DNA of 64,000 nt from Saxidomus purpurata (GCA_022818135.1 JAFMSR010000002.1:43286358-43350357); one strand, 5' to 3'. Positions 33,780-45,240 are shown, counted from the stretch's first letter. The notes: generated from the letters alone by a model not told the origin. Translations and numbers: made by a program.

Positions 33780-34640
33780 AAAAACTAAAGTCACCAAGTC
33801 AAATCAAAGGAAAGTCTGGTTAACATCCTGTAGGTCGCAATACCCAATTATCATCAACTGTTTATCCTAGTCAGATTTTTAGTCAAGTTTAAAGCAGATA
33901 GAAAAGAAGATCAAACAACGTACGTCATCCAGTCAAATTAAAGAAAAACCTTTAGAACACTATTGAGGCCAGCCACAATAAGTACCATTTCATCATAAGA
34001 AATCCTCATAATTCTCAGAACGTTTGTCTTAATGTTGAACTAAACTACATGGGTTCAAAAACTAGATCACGAGGATCATCCAAACTTTCTGAATACTACA
34101 GAGATCATATTTTACTGCCAAGTTATTACAAAACTTAATTTATTTTCCCTGATGATCTTAAGTTGAAACTAGGTCATACGGGTTAAAAACCTGATCACCA
34201 GAACATGTATAACAATAACATTTTGAAAACTCCTTAGACTGTATTGTGTTCCCAATCATCACGAGAACTGGCCAGAATGTTTGTACAGATGGTACAGAGG
34301 TCGAGGCCGAAACTGAAATACATAGAACCAAAACTAGTTCACCAGTTCAGAGCAAAAGAAAATCCTGTTGGCACTCTAGAGGGCATGTTGAATCTAAAAC
34401 GAGCAATTATGGAAATTGTTTAGATTTTTAGTCACAAACACAGGCCATTGGACAGACTGGTGAGGTAATTCCAGACAAAGTTGAATGAATGAAAATGATT
34501 CAAAACCTCACAGAGATTGAGTTAACTGACACTCTATATTAATTATGCTTGGTTTCTGTTTCATAAATGCCTGACTGGTACTAGAAACGAAGAAATTTTA
34601 GTCAAATTTTCCAGACAACGTTCCTCCCATGACACTTGTA
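33780..34640. repeat. Old, degenerate tandem element (AGGTCAxxxGGTTAAAAAC type)
   Basis: Recurrent diverged blocks such as AAGTCACCAAGTCAAATCAA, ACTAGATCACGAGGATCATC and GAAACTAGGTCATACGGG, spaced roughly like pearl core units. No ends are preserved. Confidence 0.5.
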
Positions 34641-34941
34641 CCATTAGCTCGTTGTTATTACGACTTTTAGTTGACCGAAATCCTCGGAAATATTTTCATA
34701 ACAAGTATAGATAATGATTATGTAGCATTTTTATATTAAAAAGAGATATTCACCAATCAGCAGTCTTGGATTACAATGTGTTTTTTTCTCGAAGTAATCG
34801 GTCAAACGTGACTTTTGTCCTCTTTGGACCAATCGTTTTCAATTTCATACCGGCAAAATTGAATAATTGATTTTCGCAAATAATTCATTTCCGCTGGTGT
34901 TTTCTTTACATAGTTTCAAGTGTGATCGGGATGGGTTTCAG

Positions 34942-37900
34942 TTTATTTATTTATTTATTTATTTATGTCTCATCCATCACATGTATACATATAAAACATA
35001 CATACACAAACCAACATATATTAACATGAAAATGGCCATTCTTAGTAAGAATTATATGAGACTTCATATACTTTTTGCACAATAAATATCACAATTACTA
35101 TCACTTATAATACAAGGTAAAAGTTAGATAACCATCGCTAATCCAAGCCTAAAATATGCCATAAAAGTTTTTAGGTAAAAAACTGAAAAGGAAAACTGCA
35201 CTACTGCGCATGAAAAAAAAAATGTCTTAAAAAATCAAATATCAGCCTTGATCAGATCAAGGATGAACTGATTAGCAATGATTACCTAAACTTAATTAAA
35301 AGACGACAAAAAACAGCCAATCTAAGACACGTGACATATACATGTATCTACATAAAACAGTTCTTGTGTAAAATTTAAGTGTCTAAAGAAAGTATATACG
35401 AATAAAGTAATATATTATTTACAAAGATAAAAACTACGACGTTTAAGAATGTTAAAACAGGTTTTGGCACAGAGTCTAATTAATGATTGACTAGAAAACA
35501 GGAAACTGAACTGGTCAGTCTTACTGAAATTTGAAAAATGCGGCTCAACTACTGTCGCCTTAGCTAATAATTCTGCTCTCATATCACCATAAACAGCACA
35601 ATCTAACAAAACATGTAACTCATCCTCAACTATGTTACAAAAAGGGCATATACGATCCTCTAACCTCAGGTTTTCAAATCTTCCAGTTTCTATACGTATA
35701 GGAGCGACCCCGCATCTAAATTTACAAAATGCTGACCTGTGTTTAGGGGGCAAAATCAACTTGCAATATTCTTCGGTTTTATACTCCTGCTTAAAAGTAC
35801 GGTAGGTTCGAAGCTTATTTCGACCCTGACCAGAAGTACCTACAACATTGTTTATTGAGGCAGACCAATCGGACAGATACAAGTTCATAACCATTTTTGC
35901 AACATTGTCAACGAATGACTGTTTGTGTAAAGGCACAGACAAGTCATGATCGAAAACCAAGTCAAATTCCATAAATTTTTTCTTTACAAAATGAAACCAG
36001 TTTTTACAATGCAATGACTTTAAGTTAGCCCATATTGCAATACGTTTGTTCAGTCTAGTGTTATTTGTCTGGGAAAGACGTACCCACAAATTGGCAACTG
36101 TTTTCCACTGACGTACGATAGGTGGTACCCATCCCATTTCCCCAGAGATGGCTGCATTTGGAGTATACTTGCCAACACCCAGATAAAATCTCATGGCACG
36201 ATTATGGACTGCATTAATGCATGTAAACGATTTGTAACCCCATACTGAAGAACCATATGCAATTACAGGCCAAACAATAGAGTCATACAATTTAGTGAAA
36301 ACATTGTGAGGTACTCCACCTACAAGTTTGCATTTAGCAATAAGCAAACCCAATGCCCGACTAGCACTTTGTGCTACCATTTTGGCTGTTACGTTAAAAT
36401 CCAAATGTTCCTGCAGAACCATGCCTAAGTATTTGTACTTATCTACAATACTCAGCGAATTAGGACCGCATTTAAAAATATACTCAGACCTAGCTTCAGA
36501 TACAGAGCGGAAGTGCATAACATTACTTTTTTCTGTATTTATTGACATATCATTAAGGCAACACCAATCATGTAAGGCATTTAACAGAATTTCTAGATCA
36601 TGCTCATTATCTGCCAATAGAACTACATCATCGGCATAAAGAAGTATACAAACTATCTCGTTATCAATATGAATACCTACGTCAAACGATTTTAAATATA
36701 ATGCTAGATCATTTATGTATAAATTGAATAGCAAGGGAGATAACACACAGCCTTGTCTTAATCCACAGTGTACATCGAACCATTCCGTTTTAAAGGAATT
36801 TATTCTGACACAGGAGGCCACAGATGAATATAGAGATTTTACAGCTATTAACATTTTACCGGAAACACCTGTGCTACTCAGCCTGTTCCATAATTTGGAT
36901 CTGTTAATGAAATCGTAGGCTTTACGAAAATCAATAAAGGCAGCAAATGTTGACTGCTTCAATTTTTTACGTGTTTCAATCAAATTTACAAGAGATGAAA
37001 TATGATCCGATGTACTTCTTTTCTTTCGAAAACCATTTTGTTCATCCAGTAAAATATTATTAGACTCAACCCAAGATGTCAACCTTTCATTCAAAATATT
37101 ACAGTAGACCTTATACATCGTACAGGCTAAAGATATTCCTCTGTATGACATAGGGTTTCTGGGATCAGCTGTTGTACACTTCGGTATTGGGTTAATAACA
37201 CACTTATTCCATATCGAAGGAACTATACCATTATCAAAACATATATTGTACAAAACATGTAGAAATAATATTGTAGCATCATTTTTCAATACTTCTGAAG
37301 GAATTTGATCTATTCCGCAAGCTTTACCACGCTTAGCATTGTTTACAGCTTTTCTGACTTCAATTACAGATATGTGATCATTATATGATTGATTTACCAA
37401 ATTACAATCAAAAGAAATATCAACAGATGGATCATGATCACCAACATTATTAAACAGAGAACTGAAGTCTTTTTTCCATTTGTTAAGAACTTCAGTTACA
37501 CACGAAGAAGTGGAACCATCATCAAGAATGACCTCCATTGGTATTCTGTTGCCTTTACATTGACTTATACCAATTTTTCCTATAGATTGCCAAAACATCG
37601 ACTGATCAACATTACAGTCATTCAAAAGCTCGTTTTGCATTGAATACCAATAAAATCGTTTCGCTCTTTGTACTTCACGGTCAAAATGTTTTCGAGCTTG
37701 CACATATTCTACCTTAAGTCGGACCTTTTCATTTCTCTGAGTGCATTTTAGCCAGTTACGCTCAGCAAGACACAGAGTTGACCATAGACTAGTTAAATCA
37801 GTTGTCCACCAAGGTTTACCAGGTCTACGCCTTTTATTATTATTTCCGCATGGAATATTTTTTGTAAGGAATATCAGTATACATATTTTGCTTAATTAGG

Positions 37901-38120
37901 CTACACCATTCGTCATAAATAAGATCAATATCATTCTGTGAACGAAAACCTTGCTCTAATGTTTCAATGGCATTGTTTACTTGTAATAATACTGCAGAAC
38001 TATTCAAAAAAGTACTATCCACATTTTTAAGATCAAATTTATCATAGGAAGAACCCTCAAATAAATTGTCATTCACTGTAGATAAACCATTACTTACAAT
38101 ATGCCATGACAACAAAGAGT
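34942..38120 (-). mobile_element. 5'-truncated non-LTR retrotransposon (LINE)
   Basis: Reverse-transcriptase ORFs at 37840-38115 and 35415-37703 are followed by a ~470-bp 3' UTR ending in six TTTA repeats (34942-34966; AAAT-type tail in element orientation). The flanks GATCGGGATGGGTTTCAG (34924-34941) and GATCTGGGATACATTTCAG (38121-38139) look like an aged target-site duplication. The endonuclease part is absent, so insertion was 5'-truncated. Domain order and C-terminal Cys/His motif suggest the jockey/CR1-like group; clade not certain. Confidence 0.85.
35415..37703 (-). CDS. LINE reverse transcriptase ORF, 762 aa fragment
   Basis: Copies the element RNA at a nicked target. The RT domain is clear: NPMSYRGISLACTMYKVYC, DEQNGFRKKRSTSDHI, FIDFRKAYDFINR, GLRQGCVLSPLLFNLYINDL and the catalytic YADDVVLLA box (two Asp present), then EKSNVMHF and YKYLGMVLQ. 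C-terminal CPFCNIVEDELHVLLDC fits C-X2-C-X7-H-X4-C, a zinc-knuckle-like end seen in many LINE ORF2 proteins. The N-terminal continuation lies in another frame (38115-37840), so at least one frameshift or a stretch of stops separates them; the endonuclease is missing. Not a host gene. Confidence 0.88.
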   Translation of the reverse strand: MQARKHFDREVQRAKRFYWYSMQNELLNDCNVDQSMFWQSIGKIGISQCKGNRIPMEVILDDGSTSSCVTEVLNKWKKDFSSLFNNVGDHDPSVDISFDCNLVNQSYNDHISVIEVRKAVNNAKRGKACGIDQIPSEVLKNDATILFLHVLYNICFDNGIVPSIWNKCVINPIPKCTTADPRNPMSYRGISLACTMYKVYCNILNERLTSWVESNNILLDEQNGFRKKRSTSDHISSLVNLIETRKKLKQSTFAAFIDFRKAYDFINRSKLWNRLSSTGVSGKMLIAVKSLYSSVASCVRINSFKTEWFDVHCGLRQGCVLSPLLFNLYINDLALYLKSFDVGIHIDNEIVCILLYADDVVLLADNEHDLEILLNALHDWCCLNDMSINTEKSNVMHFRSVSEARSEYIFKCGPNSLSIVDKYKYLGMVLQEHLDFNVTAKMVAQSASRALGLLIAKCKLVGGVPHNVFTKLYDSIVWPVIAYGSSVWGYKSFTCINAVHNRAMRFYLGVGKYTPNAAISGEMGWVPPIVRQWKTVANLWVRLSQTNNTRLNKRIAIWANLKSLHCKNWFHFVKKKFMEFDLVFDHDLSVPLHKQSFVDNVAKMVMNLYLSDWSASINNVVGTSGQGRNKLRTYRTFKQEYKTEEYCKLILPPKHRSAFCKFRCGVAPIRIETGRFENLRLEDRICPFCNIVEDELHVLLDCAVYGDMRAELLAKATVVEPHFSNFSKTDQFSFLFSSQSLIRLCAKTCFNILKRRSFYLCK

Positions 38121-38413
38121 GATCTGGGATACATTTCAGTGTGAGAATGACGTTTGTGATTGATCAAACTGTTGTAGATAATATTTCTGATTTCAGTCTA
38201 ATTCACAAGAATTTATTGTTTTCGAAGAGGCTTAGAAAACAGTGGAATTATTAAATATCTGAAAAAAGAAACAATTTAGAGAAATCTACCTGCAAAGTCA
38301 TTTGTTTTGTAATGAAATATTATCTCGTTTTGTCATACATTGAAGTTATTTAGGATAAAGATAACACGTGATTACCACAAAATAACTGTTGTCAATAGTC
38401 ATATATATATTAT

Positions 38414-41400
38414 TTAGAGAATGGTACAACAGCAATCACAATCAATACTCGTTTGTCTGTTATACTCTATGGAGCGGCTCCTGGCCGCTGCATCACTTTC
38501 GACGAAATGCTTCATGGGATCTATCCAGTTGGTCAGCAGCCACTCGTGTTTACAGAACATGATCTTTGATACGGTTCTACGCTGGCCACCTATGACAATG
38601 GAATCGGACACCAACAGATTTCCGCTGACGGCGCTGATTTCGTAGAACGCGTTGGTACTGTCTCCACACATAGAAGCATCCTGAAAAATACTTCTGTATA
38701 AAATTCTATTGAACTTTCCAAACAGAATGACCAAAACAGTGTTAGAGCTCATGTCCGAATAAAGATCTCCACCTTCTCTAATAGTTAAGACAAGTAGGGA
38801 AATGTATACAGTCATGTAGTTAAAATATGTGTGATCATAAAGATCACTAAAGTAGTTATCAAATTCTCGGCTAGTGGTCCTATAGTTCACAGATTTGAGT
38901 GTAAAACGAAATATTGCTCAATGTATTTTTAGATCTTCTTAGACTTGAATTTAATTCTTTCAAGAAATTGAAAATAAAAGATTGCGTTAAAAATTGTATC
39001 AGATTTACTACCTGAAAAATGACCTTTCCGAGAAGCACATCCGGGGAAAGAATGGTACATAAAGCTGTTAGACAGTGTGTCTCATCTTCCGACAGGTTAT
39101 AGTATTCACTATAGTTTCTGTTAAAAATCAAAGCCGTAAAATGATGGGGCGATTGTTTTCAAACAACAAATATGATTATTTTGATATACAGCGAGAGACA
39201 GTGTTGTAAGATAATACATTGTGCCAATGTAGAACTACTTTCATCGTTAAGACAATGAGTGTACGGAAATACCGAACACACCGAAATGTACTTTTTTCTC
39301 TAAAAGACAAACGTATTTAAAGTACAACAAATAGAAATTGCAAAAGATTTAAAGTCAACATTAAATGCATCACATATAGATTGATTGACATGTATGTTTT
39401 AAGGCAAGAGTTATAATGTTATGAGATGGTGCATTTCAGAATTTTAGTGCCATTTTTTTTTTAAAAATTTTCCCCCCCCCATGTAAAAAATGCATGAACG
39501 AGAAGAATTTTTAGAATTGAATTAGGGGCTGTAAAATTAGATTGCATTTCAAACATGTTAGCGTGCTTAAGCGAACCGTGTCATATCAAGTAAAAGTGAA
39601 GAAAATGTCTATCATCATATGGTTTACTAAACTTTAATATAGGCAGACATTTGTGGGGCTCTCTACAATCACAATAACTAAAAAAAGTACGGTAAGAAAG
39701 AATTCAATTCTTTACCTTATACGTTTGTTAAACAGGTTATTTGACAAATTACTGAAACATGTTACTAAACCAGAAAAGGATCAGGGAAGTGGCCCTTGTT
39801 TCTCTTTGCGCTACATCGTATTTGTAAATGATAACTATCTTATGATTTTAATTAATCGTGTCTCATCTCATGCTGCCTTCATATACAAAGAAAATATTGT
39901 CATTTTCTGACATACATACATACATGTGCGTACGTACGTACATACGTATGTACGTCTACCTACCTACCGACCGACCGACCTACATACAAACATACATACC
40001 TCTCAATACAGCCTCTAAATATTTGTTATCATGCAACTTCTTATAGAGATTTTTTTTTAATTCTGTGTGTGCTGCTCGTGTTCTAATATGGCGATACTTT
40101 AAACAAGAATGTCTGTCATTATTTCTATATCTTTATGTAATATGTATGCATATTACGATAGTCTTATTCATATTGTGTTGTTTATACTTGTTTGAATTTG
40201 TTTTAAAATTGTTTAAGAAGGCCTCATTGTATATAAGATTTATCACCTATTAATGTACTGCACTTAATATTTGTTATGTCTTAATGAGTTACCTTCTGAA
40301 AATAAAGAGATTATTATTATTATTATAATGAACGGGCAAAAGATGCATACCATCAAAGAGAGCACCTATGTCCGAATTGCAGTTATTCCTGATATAAAAG
40401 GCATTTGAATATTATCATTAAATTTATAATATTCGATGTTATATATTAGCCACGTTCGGAGTGAGCCCTGAACTCTAAAAGAGCTATGTTAACATTTGCT
40501 GCAGATATAAACATGATGTGTCTCGTAAATACTCTAAATAAAAGAGGCCATTATTAGATATATACCAAGAAAACCCGTGAGTCCTCTTTAGTTCAGTGGT
40601 TAGTGCACTGGACATAGGAGCGGAATGTCGTGGGTTCGAATTCCGCCGGAAGCTTGACTCTCCATTTCATTCCTCATCATTTCTCATCATCTTTCGACAA
40701 AAACTGCCTTGTCAAATTTCAAAGTTTCTTCATTAGTACCGAGTACGTCTGCTAACTTGTGACAAAGTCCGAAATTAGGGACGCTGGTAAACAGAAACTG
40801 GCATCCAGAGTATACAGTGACATACTAGCTAAGTAATAGCCCAGTTACAGCTAAGTAAATTGTGAAAGAGTACCGTAGAGTACCATGGGAATAATCTATC
40901 CCATGACAACAAGCGCACTAAGGGAAAAACGAGAAGTAACAATTGACATGCAGGTGAAAAGCAGGTGAAAAATTAATCACAGTATAAAATGGAATACACA
41001 GCAATGTTCGGCGAAGAGTACGTCAGAACGAATAGCCGATGACTAGGGTGGGCGGTCCTTGCAGAGAGGGGAAGGGAAAAGTTAGAGGACAGAGAAAGAA
41101 GATAAGGCAAACCAAAAAAAAAAATTGGTGATGGTTGATGTTGAGGCATGGCCCAAAAAGTAATCAAGATGACCAAGCTTAACTTATACCTTAAGAAAAT
41201 ACGTAACCTATCAAGAGTAGTTCTGATATCAAGCAACTTAAGTATGATACAGTCAAACTTGTATTAAGCGACCGCGCAAGGGAAAGGCCAAAACCGGTCG
41301 CTTAATAAATAACTATTCAGTAACCATTATATAACAATTCATCATAATTTTAGTAATAAAGTATTCAGTATACATTGTAGAAATACATTAACAACACATT

Positions 41401-42291
41401 CACTTATGAGCCTGTCCAAATGATAGTGATGCAGATATGTTTACAAAGTCAAAAATGATAAAAAAAAATAAAGGGGTTAGACTCAAAGAAGATGCAAATT
41501 TTAGTAATAGGGCATCCATTCCACTTTGATTATTTTTGTATTTAAAATATTCTTATTATAATGGCAACAAATGGTGAACTTTTACCGTCTTGATTTTTAA
41601 ATAACCAGATCTAAAATCAGCCATTATCCTTATTAGACTCGTATGAATGAAGATTTTAATGATTACTTGCCGTAAAACATTTAAAAATGGTTTAAAAGCT
41701 GAAAATGATAAGTAAAGCAGAAGAAAAAAAAAGTATAAAAAAATGGGTTCGGATCGGATTTGAACTCCACTCGTTAAAATTACAGCGCAGACGCCTTAAC
41801 CAATTACGCTACACGATCGACTTTTTACAATGTGGAAAAATAACCTTATATAAATCCTCGGACCTATATACACATGGATGTGTATATAGGTCCTTGTATA
41901 AATCTATATAAAGAACGACACCTCTTGCATTTCTAGAAAAATAGACTGTTTCTACAGTTTCCATTTCAGAAGTAACTCAATTTTTCAATGAAGAGAGACG
42001 CATATATTCCATATATAGTGCTTAAGTTTCCATGCATCTTTTACTCACCGTCACGTATTTGATAAAGCGGGCCGCTTCTCCGCAATAAATAAGTATCGAA
42101 ATTGCTTATGTTATTATCAGGTAAAAAGAAAATAACCTGAGTGTCGAAAGATTTTCCGTGTCGCTTAGATCCAAAACGGTGCACATACAATCCAGGTAGT
42201 ACATGAGGCAAGCCTTCGGGTTGTCTGGTACTGTAACAGACTCTCCGAACCTCCTAACTCCAACCTCAGTTCGACCAAGTACTGCTGCCAT
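38414..42291 (-). CDS. Three-exon gene of unknown family with C-terminal CaaX-like motif
   Basis: Exons 42291-~42134 (ATG start; MAAVLGRTEVGVRRFGE), 39117-39012 and 38681-38414, joined in phase (AG|A for Arg, then phase 0). The product is about 175 aa. Exon 2 carries NYSEYYNLSEDETHCLTALC and LLGKVIFQ; exon 3 carries SMCGDSTNAFYEISAVSG, SIVIGGQRRTVSKIMFCK and TNWIDPMKHF. No signal peptide or membrane span. The protein ends TSIDCDCCCTIL: CTIL fits a CaaX box (Leu last, expected for geranylgeranylation), with three more Cys just upstream that could be palmitoylated, so membrane tethering is inferred. The donor of exon 1 (GTTATT) is weaker than usual. A broken paralogue at 44.2-44.4 kb supports the exon 3 reading frame. 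Function unknown. Intron 1 contains tRNA-like sequences and micro-palindrome P4. Confidence 0.68.
39927..39999. repeat. Tetranucleotide microsatellite (ACGT/ACAT/ACCG mix)
   Basis: GTACGTACGTACATACGTAT followed by CTACCTACCTACCGACCGAC and CATACAAACATACATACC, in intron 1 of the unknown three-exon gene. Confidence 0.9.
40583..40655 (+). mobile_element. tRNA-derived SINE head or pseudo-tRNA
   Basis: TTAGTTCAGTGGTTAGTGCA is a good box A and GTGGGTTCGAATTCCGC a good box B with a pairing T stem. The acceptor arms do not pair and there is no clear anticodon stem, so it is not called as a functional tRNA. Confidence 0.6.
41248..41312. repeat. Hairpin resembling a DNA-transposon terminus
   Basis: TATTAAGCGACCG ... 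CCGGTCGCTTAATA forms an inverted repeat around a ~20-nt loop, preceded by ACAGTCAAACTTG. Looks like a solitary transposon end; no second end found. Confidence 0.5.
41757..41825 (-). mobile_element. tRNA-like SINE head or pseudo-tRNA
   Basis: Minus-strand GTGTAGCGTAATTGGTTAAG (box A) and GGAGTTCAAATCCGATCC (box B) at tRNA spacing with a long anticodon region. T stem mismatched. Confidence 0.55.
41849..41904. mobile_element. Micro-palindrome insertion P4 with 8-bp direct repeats
   Basis: A 40-nt insert (41857-41896) whose inner 34 nt form a perfect 16-bp stem, GGACCTATATACACAT / ATGTGTATATAGGTCC, with a GG loop, flanked exactly by TATAAATC on both sides (41849-41856, 41897-41904). Same GGACCTATATA core as P3. 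Confidence 0.75.
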
Positions 42292-43259
42292 TGATTAAAC
42301 TTTAAAAAATAAATTGATACAAACAGCGCCGATGTGTGCAGGACACTTTAAGCAAAAACTGTTAACGAAATTAATTTAACTTGAGAGGGTTTTTTTTATC
42401 TTGTTTTGAAGTAACTTATCCGCTTATCAGCGTACTGACTTGTTTCTGATACGTAAATTTTCCCAAATATTTTTACATCCTGTTTTTTATACGTCCAAAC
42501 AAATCTCTTTTTATTGTTACATAAACATTTCCAACGTTACCTACAATGCTGTCGTGGTATTAGTAAGGCTTACTTTATAAAGCATGTTTAGAAGTTGCAC
42601 AAACTGTTTTAGAGTCGTTGCCGAATTAAGCGGGGTGCGAACCCCTAACTACTGTATAGTAGATTATTCAAGGCGGTAAACTTATTAAGACACATCACAA
42701 CAAATGTTATGGCGCAAAGTCCTGGTGAAATTTGCAACCGGTCAACTTTCCATTAACAACACAGACCGCTACATGAAAACTTACGGAAAGCATGCCAGAG
42801 TTTGCACTGCTCGGTGCTTTTGTGTAGCTGACTTTTCATAAAAAAATAATCTCATTATTTTTTCATTATTTAGTTCACAAATACATGTGCATTTTTTGTT
42901 TTGATAGGGGATCTTGGACAAGGAATTTGAAAGACAAAGCTTAGCGATTGACGGTGAGAAATTAAGTTTAAGGACATTGATTTTGTTGAAAGTCGGTTGG
43001 TACTTTTGATATGATGATATCAAAGCCATATATATAGCAAGATGCCCACGTGCAACATGTCGAGCCCGCCATATGTCAAAAGGGCTAACTCATTACCAAG
43101 CAGAGATGCATCAAAATACACCTAAATAATGGATGTAACATGCATGTTGTACCACAGAAAATTGGTCTCGATTTTTCTCTACGGCCAGTAATAAAAAAGT
43201 TACAATATAAGCTATTTAAAGTAACAACAAAGGGAAGTAATTGTAAAAACAAGGGTAGA
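42292..43259. other. Upstream region of the three-exon gene; no further gene seen
   Basis: Contains a T-arm-like string GGGGTGCGAACCCCTAA near 42640 (a possible tRNA remnant) and a minus-strand ORF (42781-43029) that I cannot support. Confidence 0.35.
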
Positions 43260-43269
43260 CCATGGTGGT

Positions 43270-43590
43270 GAACATTTGTACAAAGTAACATCAAAATCCC
43301 TCCATGCATGAAGAAATGCTCCAGACAAAGATATTCTTGACTTTGAACTTTAACCTCTAAGTGTGACCTTGACCTTAGACCTAGGGGCCTATTTCTTGCG
43401 CATGACACTCCGTCTCATGATGGTGAACATTTGTGCCAAGTTAAATTAAAATCCCTCCATGCATGAAAAAGATATGCTCCGGACAAAGTCATTCTTGAAT
43501 TTAACCTTTAACCTCCAAGTGTGACCTTGACCTTAGACCTAGGGACCTGGTTCTTGTGCATGACACTCCGTCTCATGATGGAAGTAACAT
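43270..43590. repeat. Two tandem ~165-bp units of a pearl-type core
   Basis: Both units carry AAAATCCCTCCATGCATGAA, AAGTGTGACCTTGACCTTAG and GACACTCCGTCTCATGATGG. Related in layout and motif (GTGACCTTGACC) to the core of the 3051-4126 element. Confidence 0.8.
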
Positions 43591-44149
43591 CATTATATAC
43601 AGTGTATATATCTAACTCTCTAAGTATATTTGGATAAGAAACACATCCCGTTGAGCAAGTTGACTCATCTTGACTAAATTGGGGGAAAAGACCGCGTTAA
43701 GTTATTAAAATAACACTTTGAATAAAGTTGTTCATGACTGTGCAAATTGTTACCGTGCTTTTGGTTTACTTCGCTGACGACATTCTGTTGGCTGATGGTC
43801 AAAGTACGATAAGCCAAACTGAAAAGTGCACGTCACTGAGTCGGTTTTTAGCTCGCTGGGAGCTGTTTCGATTTTTATGACTGCCTTAAGTCGTCGCCAG
43901 TAAGACAGAATTCCGAAACGATAAATTAAATGTTGAGCTTATTTTATAAAACTTGTTGGCAATAAACCTATCAAAAATTGTGATGTAAGTTGTTTTATTC
44001 AAACTTCTGTTTCGTAATGGCATTCCGTTGACATAGCTTCTAGTATTACGGGGTCATTCTTTATCTTAAATGTCAAGAACAGATACTTTATCAAATAAAC
44101 AACTGATAGAAAAATAAACAAAACCTTGAAACAAATTCGAGATAAACAG

Positions 44150-44391
44150 TCTATACAAAATGATGTAACAGCCATAAGCCTTGAAGGTGGCGGCCTTCTC
44201 GAACCCGCGATGAGGTGAAAACCTTCATATGATCTATCCAATTGGTTATCATTCACTGCTGCTTGAAGAACATTACCTTGGTCACTGTTCTACTTTGACC
44301 AAAGATGACATTAAAATTTGACACAAACGGGTTTCGACTGACGGCTCTTATCTCATAGAGATTGCTGGTGCTGTCTCCACACATAGTCATC
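44150..44391 (-). pseudogene. Broken paralogue of the last exon of the three-exon gene
   Basis: From 44384 the minus strand reads MCGDSTSNLYEIRAVSR, then GQSRTVTKVMFFKQQ, stop, MITNWIDHMKVF, aligning residue for residue with exon 3 of the 38.4-42.3 kb gene. The Trp codon of its HEW motif is TGA here (44253-44255). An acceptor-like TTATAG precedes 44391, but the distance to the conserved Met is two bases shorter than in the intact gene, so the frame is also lost at the splice junction. No matching exons 1 and 2 were found upstream. Probably a dead partial duplicate. Confidence 0.75.
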
Positions 44392-44397
44392 CTATAA

Positions 44398-45060
44398 CAA
44401 GAGGGCTATGATTGCCTTATGTTGCTCAACTGGGCTCAACTATATTTTGTCTAACCTTCGACCGCCCACGATTAAAGTTTTTTGAGGTTCAAATAATTTT
44501 CAAAACCTGACAGATTATTTCTTTATGTTTACCTTATAGAAATATTGGGTGATGACAGCGATGCTTTTGATGAGTAAACATATATTGAAAACCTTGATAG
44601 AGAGGTACCATAGAACCATTGTCGTGTAATTATTTTAATTAGATCGGTGTTCAGTAGAACACTTGTGTCGCCCTCTTACACCTTGTCAGAATAACCAATA
44701 ATTTCGTGACAAAATCTAAATACAAAAAATGAGCATAACTCTGTCAAATATGACCGTGACATACAAAATTTGGCGGCATCTCAACTCTTTTGTCATAAGC
44801 AATGCAATTTGAGAGTTTGATGAAGAAATCTTAAGAAATGGGAAGGTTATAGCCAACGTTAAGTTTTCATGACAAAAACTAAGTACAAAAAGGGATATAA
44901 CTCTGTCAAAATTGACCTTAACCATAACAGTTTAGCAGCATCACGACCCTTTTGTCATAAGCAATACAATTGTAAAGTTTGATGAAGATATCTTAAGAAA
45001 TGGCAAAGTTATGGCAATGTTAAGTTTTTCGACGGACGGACCGACGGACGTACTCACATT
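44398..45060 (+). mobile_element. Pearl-like element (ACAAGAGGGCTATGATTGCC head)
   Basis: Head ACAAGAGGGCTATGATTGCC; core of two ~165-bp units (44700-44870 and 44870-45030) sharing CTCTGTCAAA, TTTTGTCATAAGCAAT and GATGAAGAxATCTTAAGAAA; then CGACGGACGGACCGACGGAC. The tail is not the usual hairpin but runs into the inverted repeat described next. Confidence 0.7.
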
Positions 45061-45240
45061 TTGATACTTATGTGGCTAGCCTTTTGTTCTCCCCATTGTT
45101 CTTTTTAGCCACTTAACAGAAAATAGCCACATAACAGCATTACGGAATGAATGACATCAAAGTAAATGTACTGTTACCTATTGTCTGTATAGCCACCTAA
45201 GTACCAGAATGTGAGCACGGACGGACGGACCGACGGACAA
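45028..45240. repeat. Inverted repeat around two GACGG microsatellites
   Basis: CGTACTCACATTTTGATACT ... TATGTGGCTAG on the left is mirrored by TATAGCCACCTAAGTACCAG ... AATGTGAGCACGG on the right, with GACGG repeats at both outer ends. Suggests the head-to-head ends of two related elements. Confidence 0.7.

Noticed and set aside
40583..40655. Functional tRNA gene
   Set aside because: Box A and box B are good, but the acceptor stem does not pair and the anticodon arm is unclear; called a tRNA-derived repeat instead.
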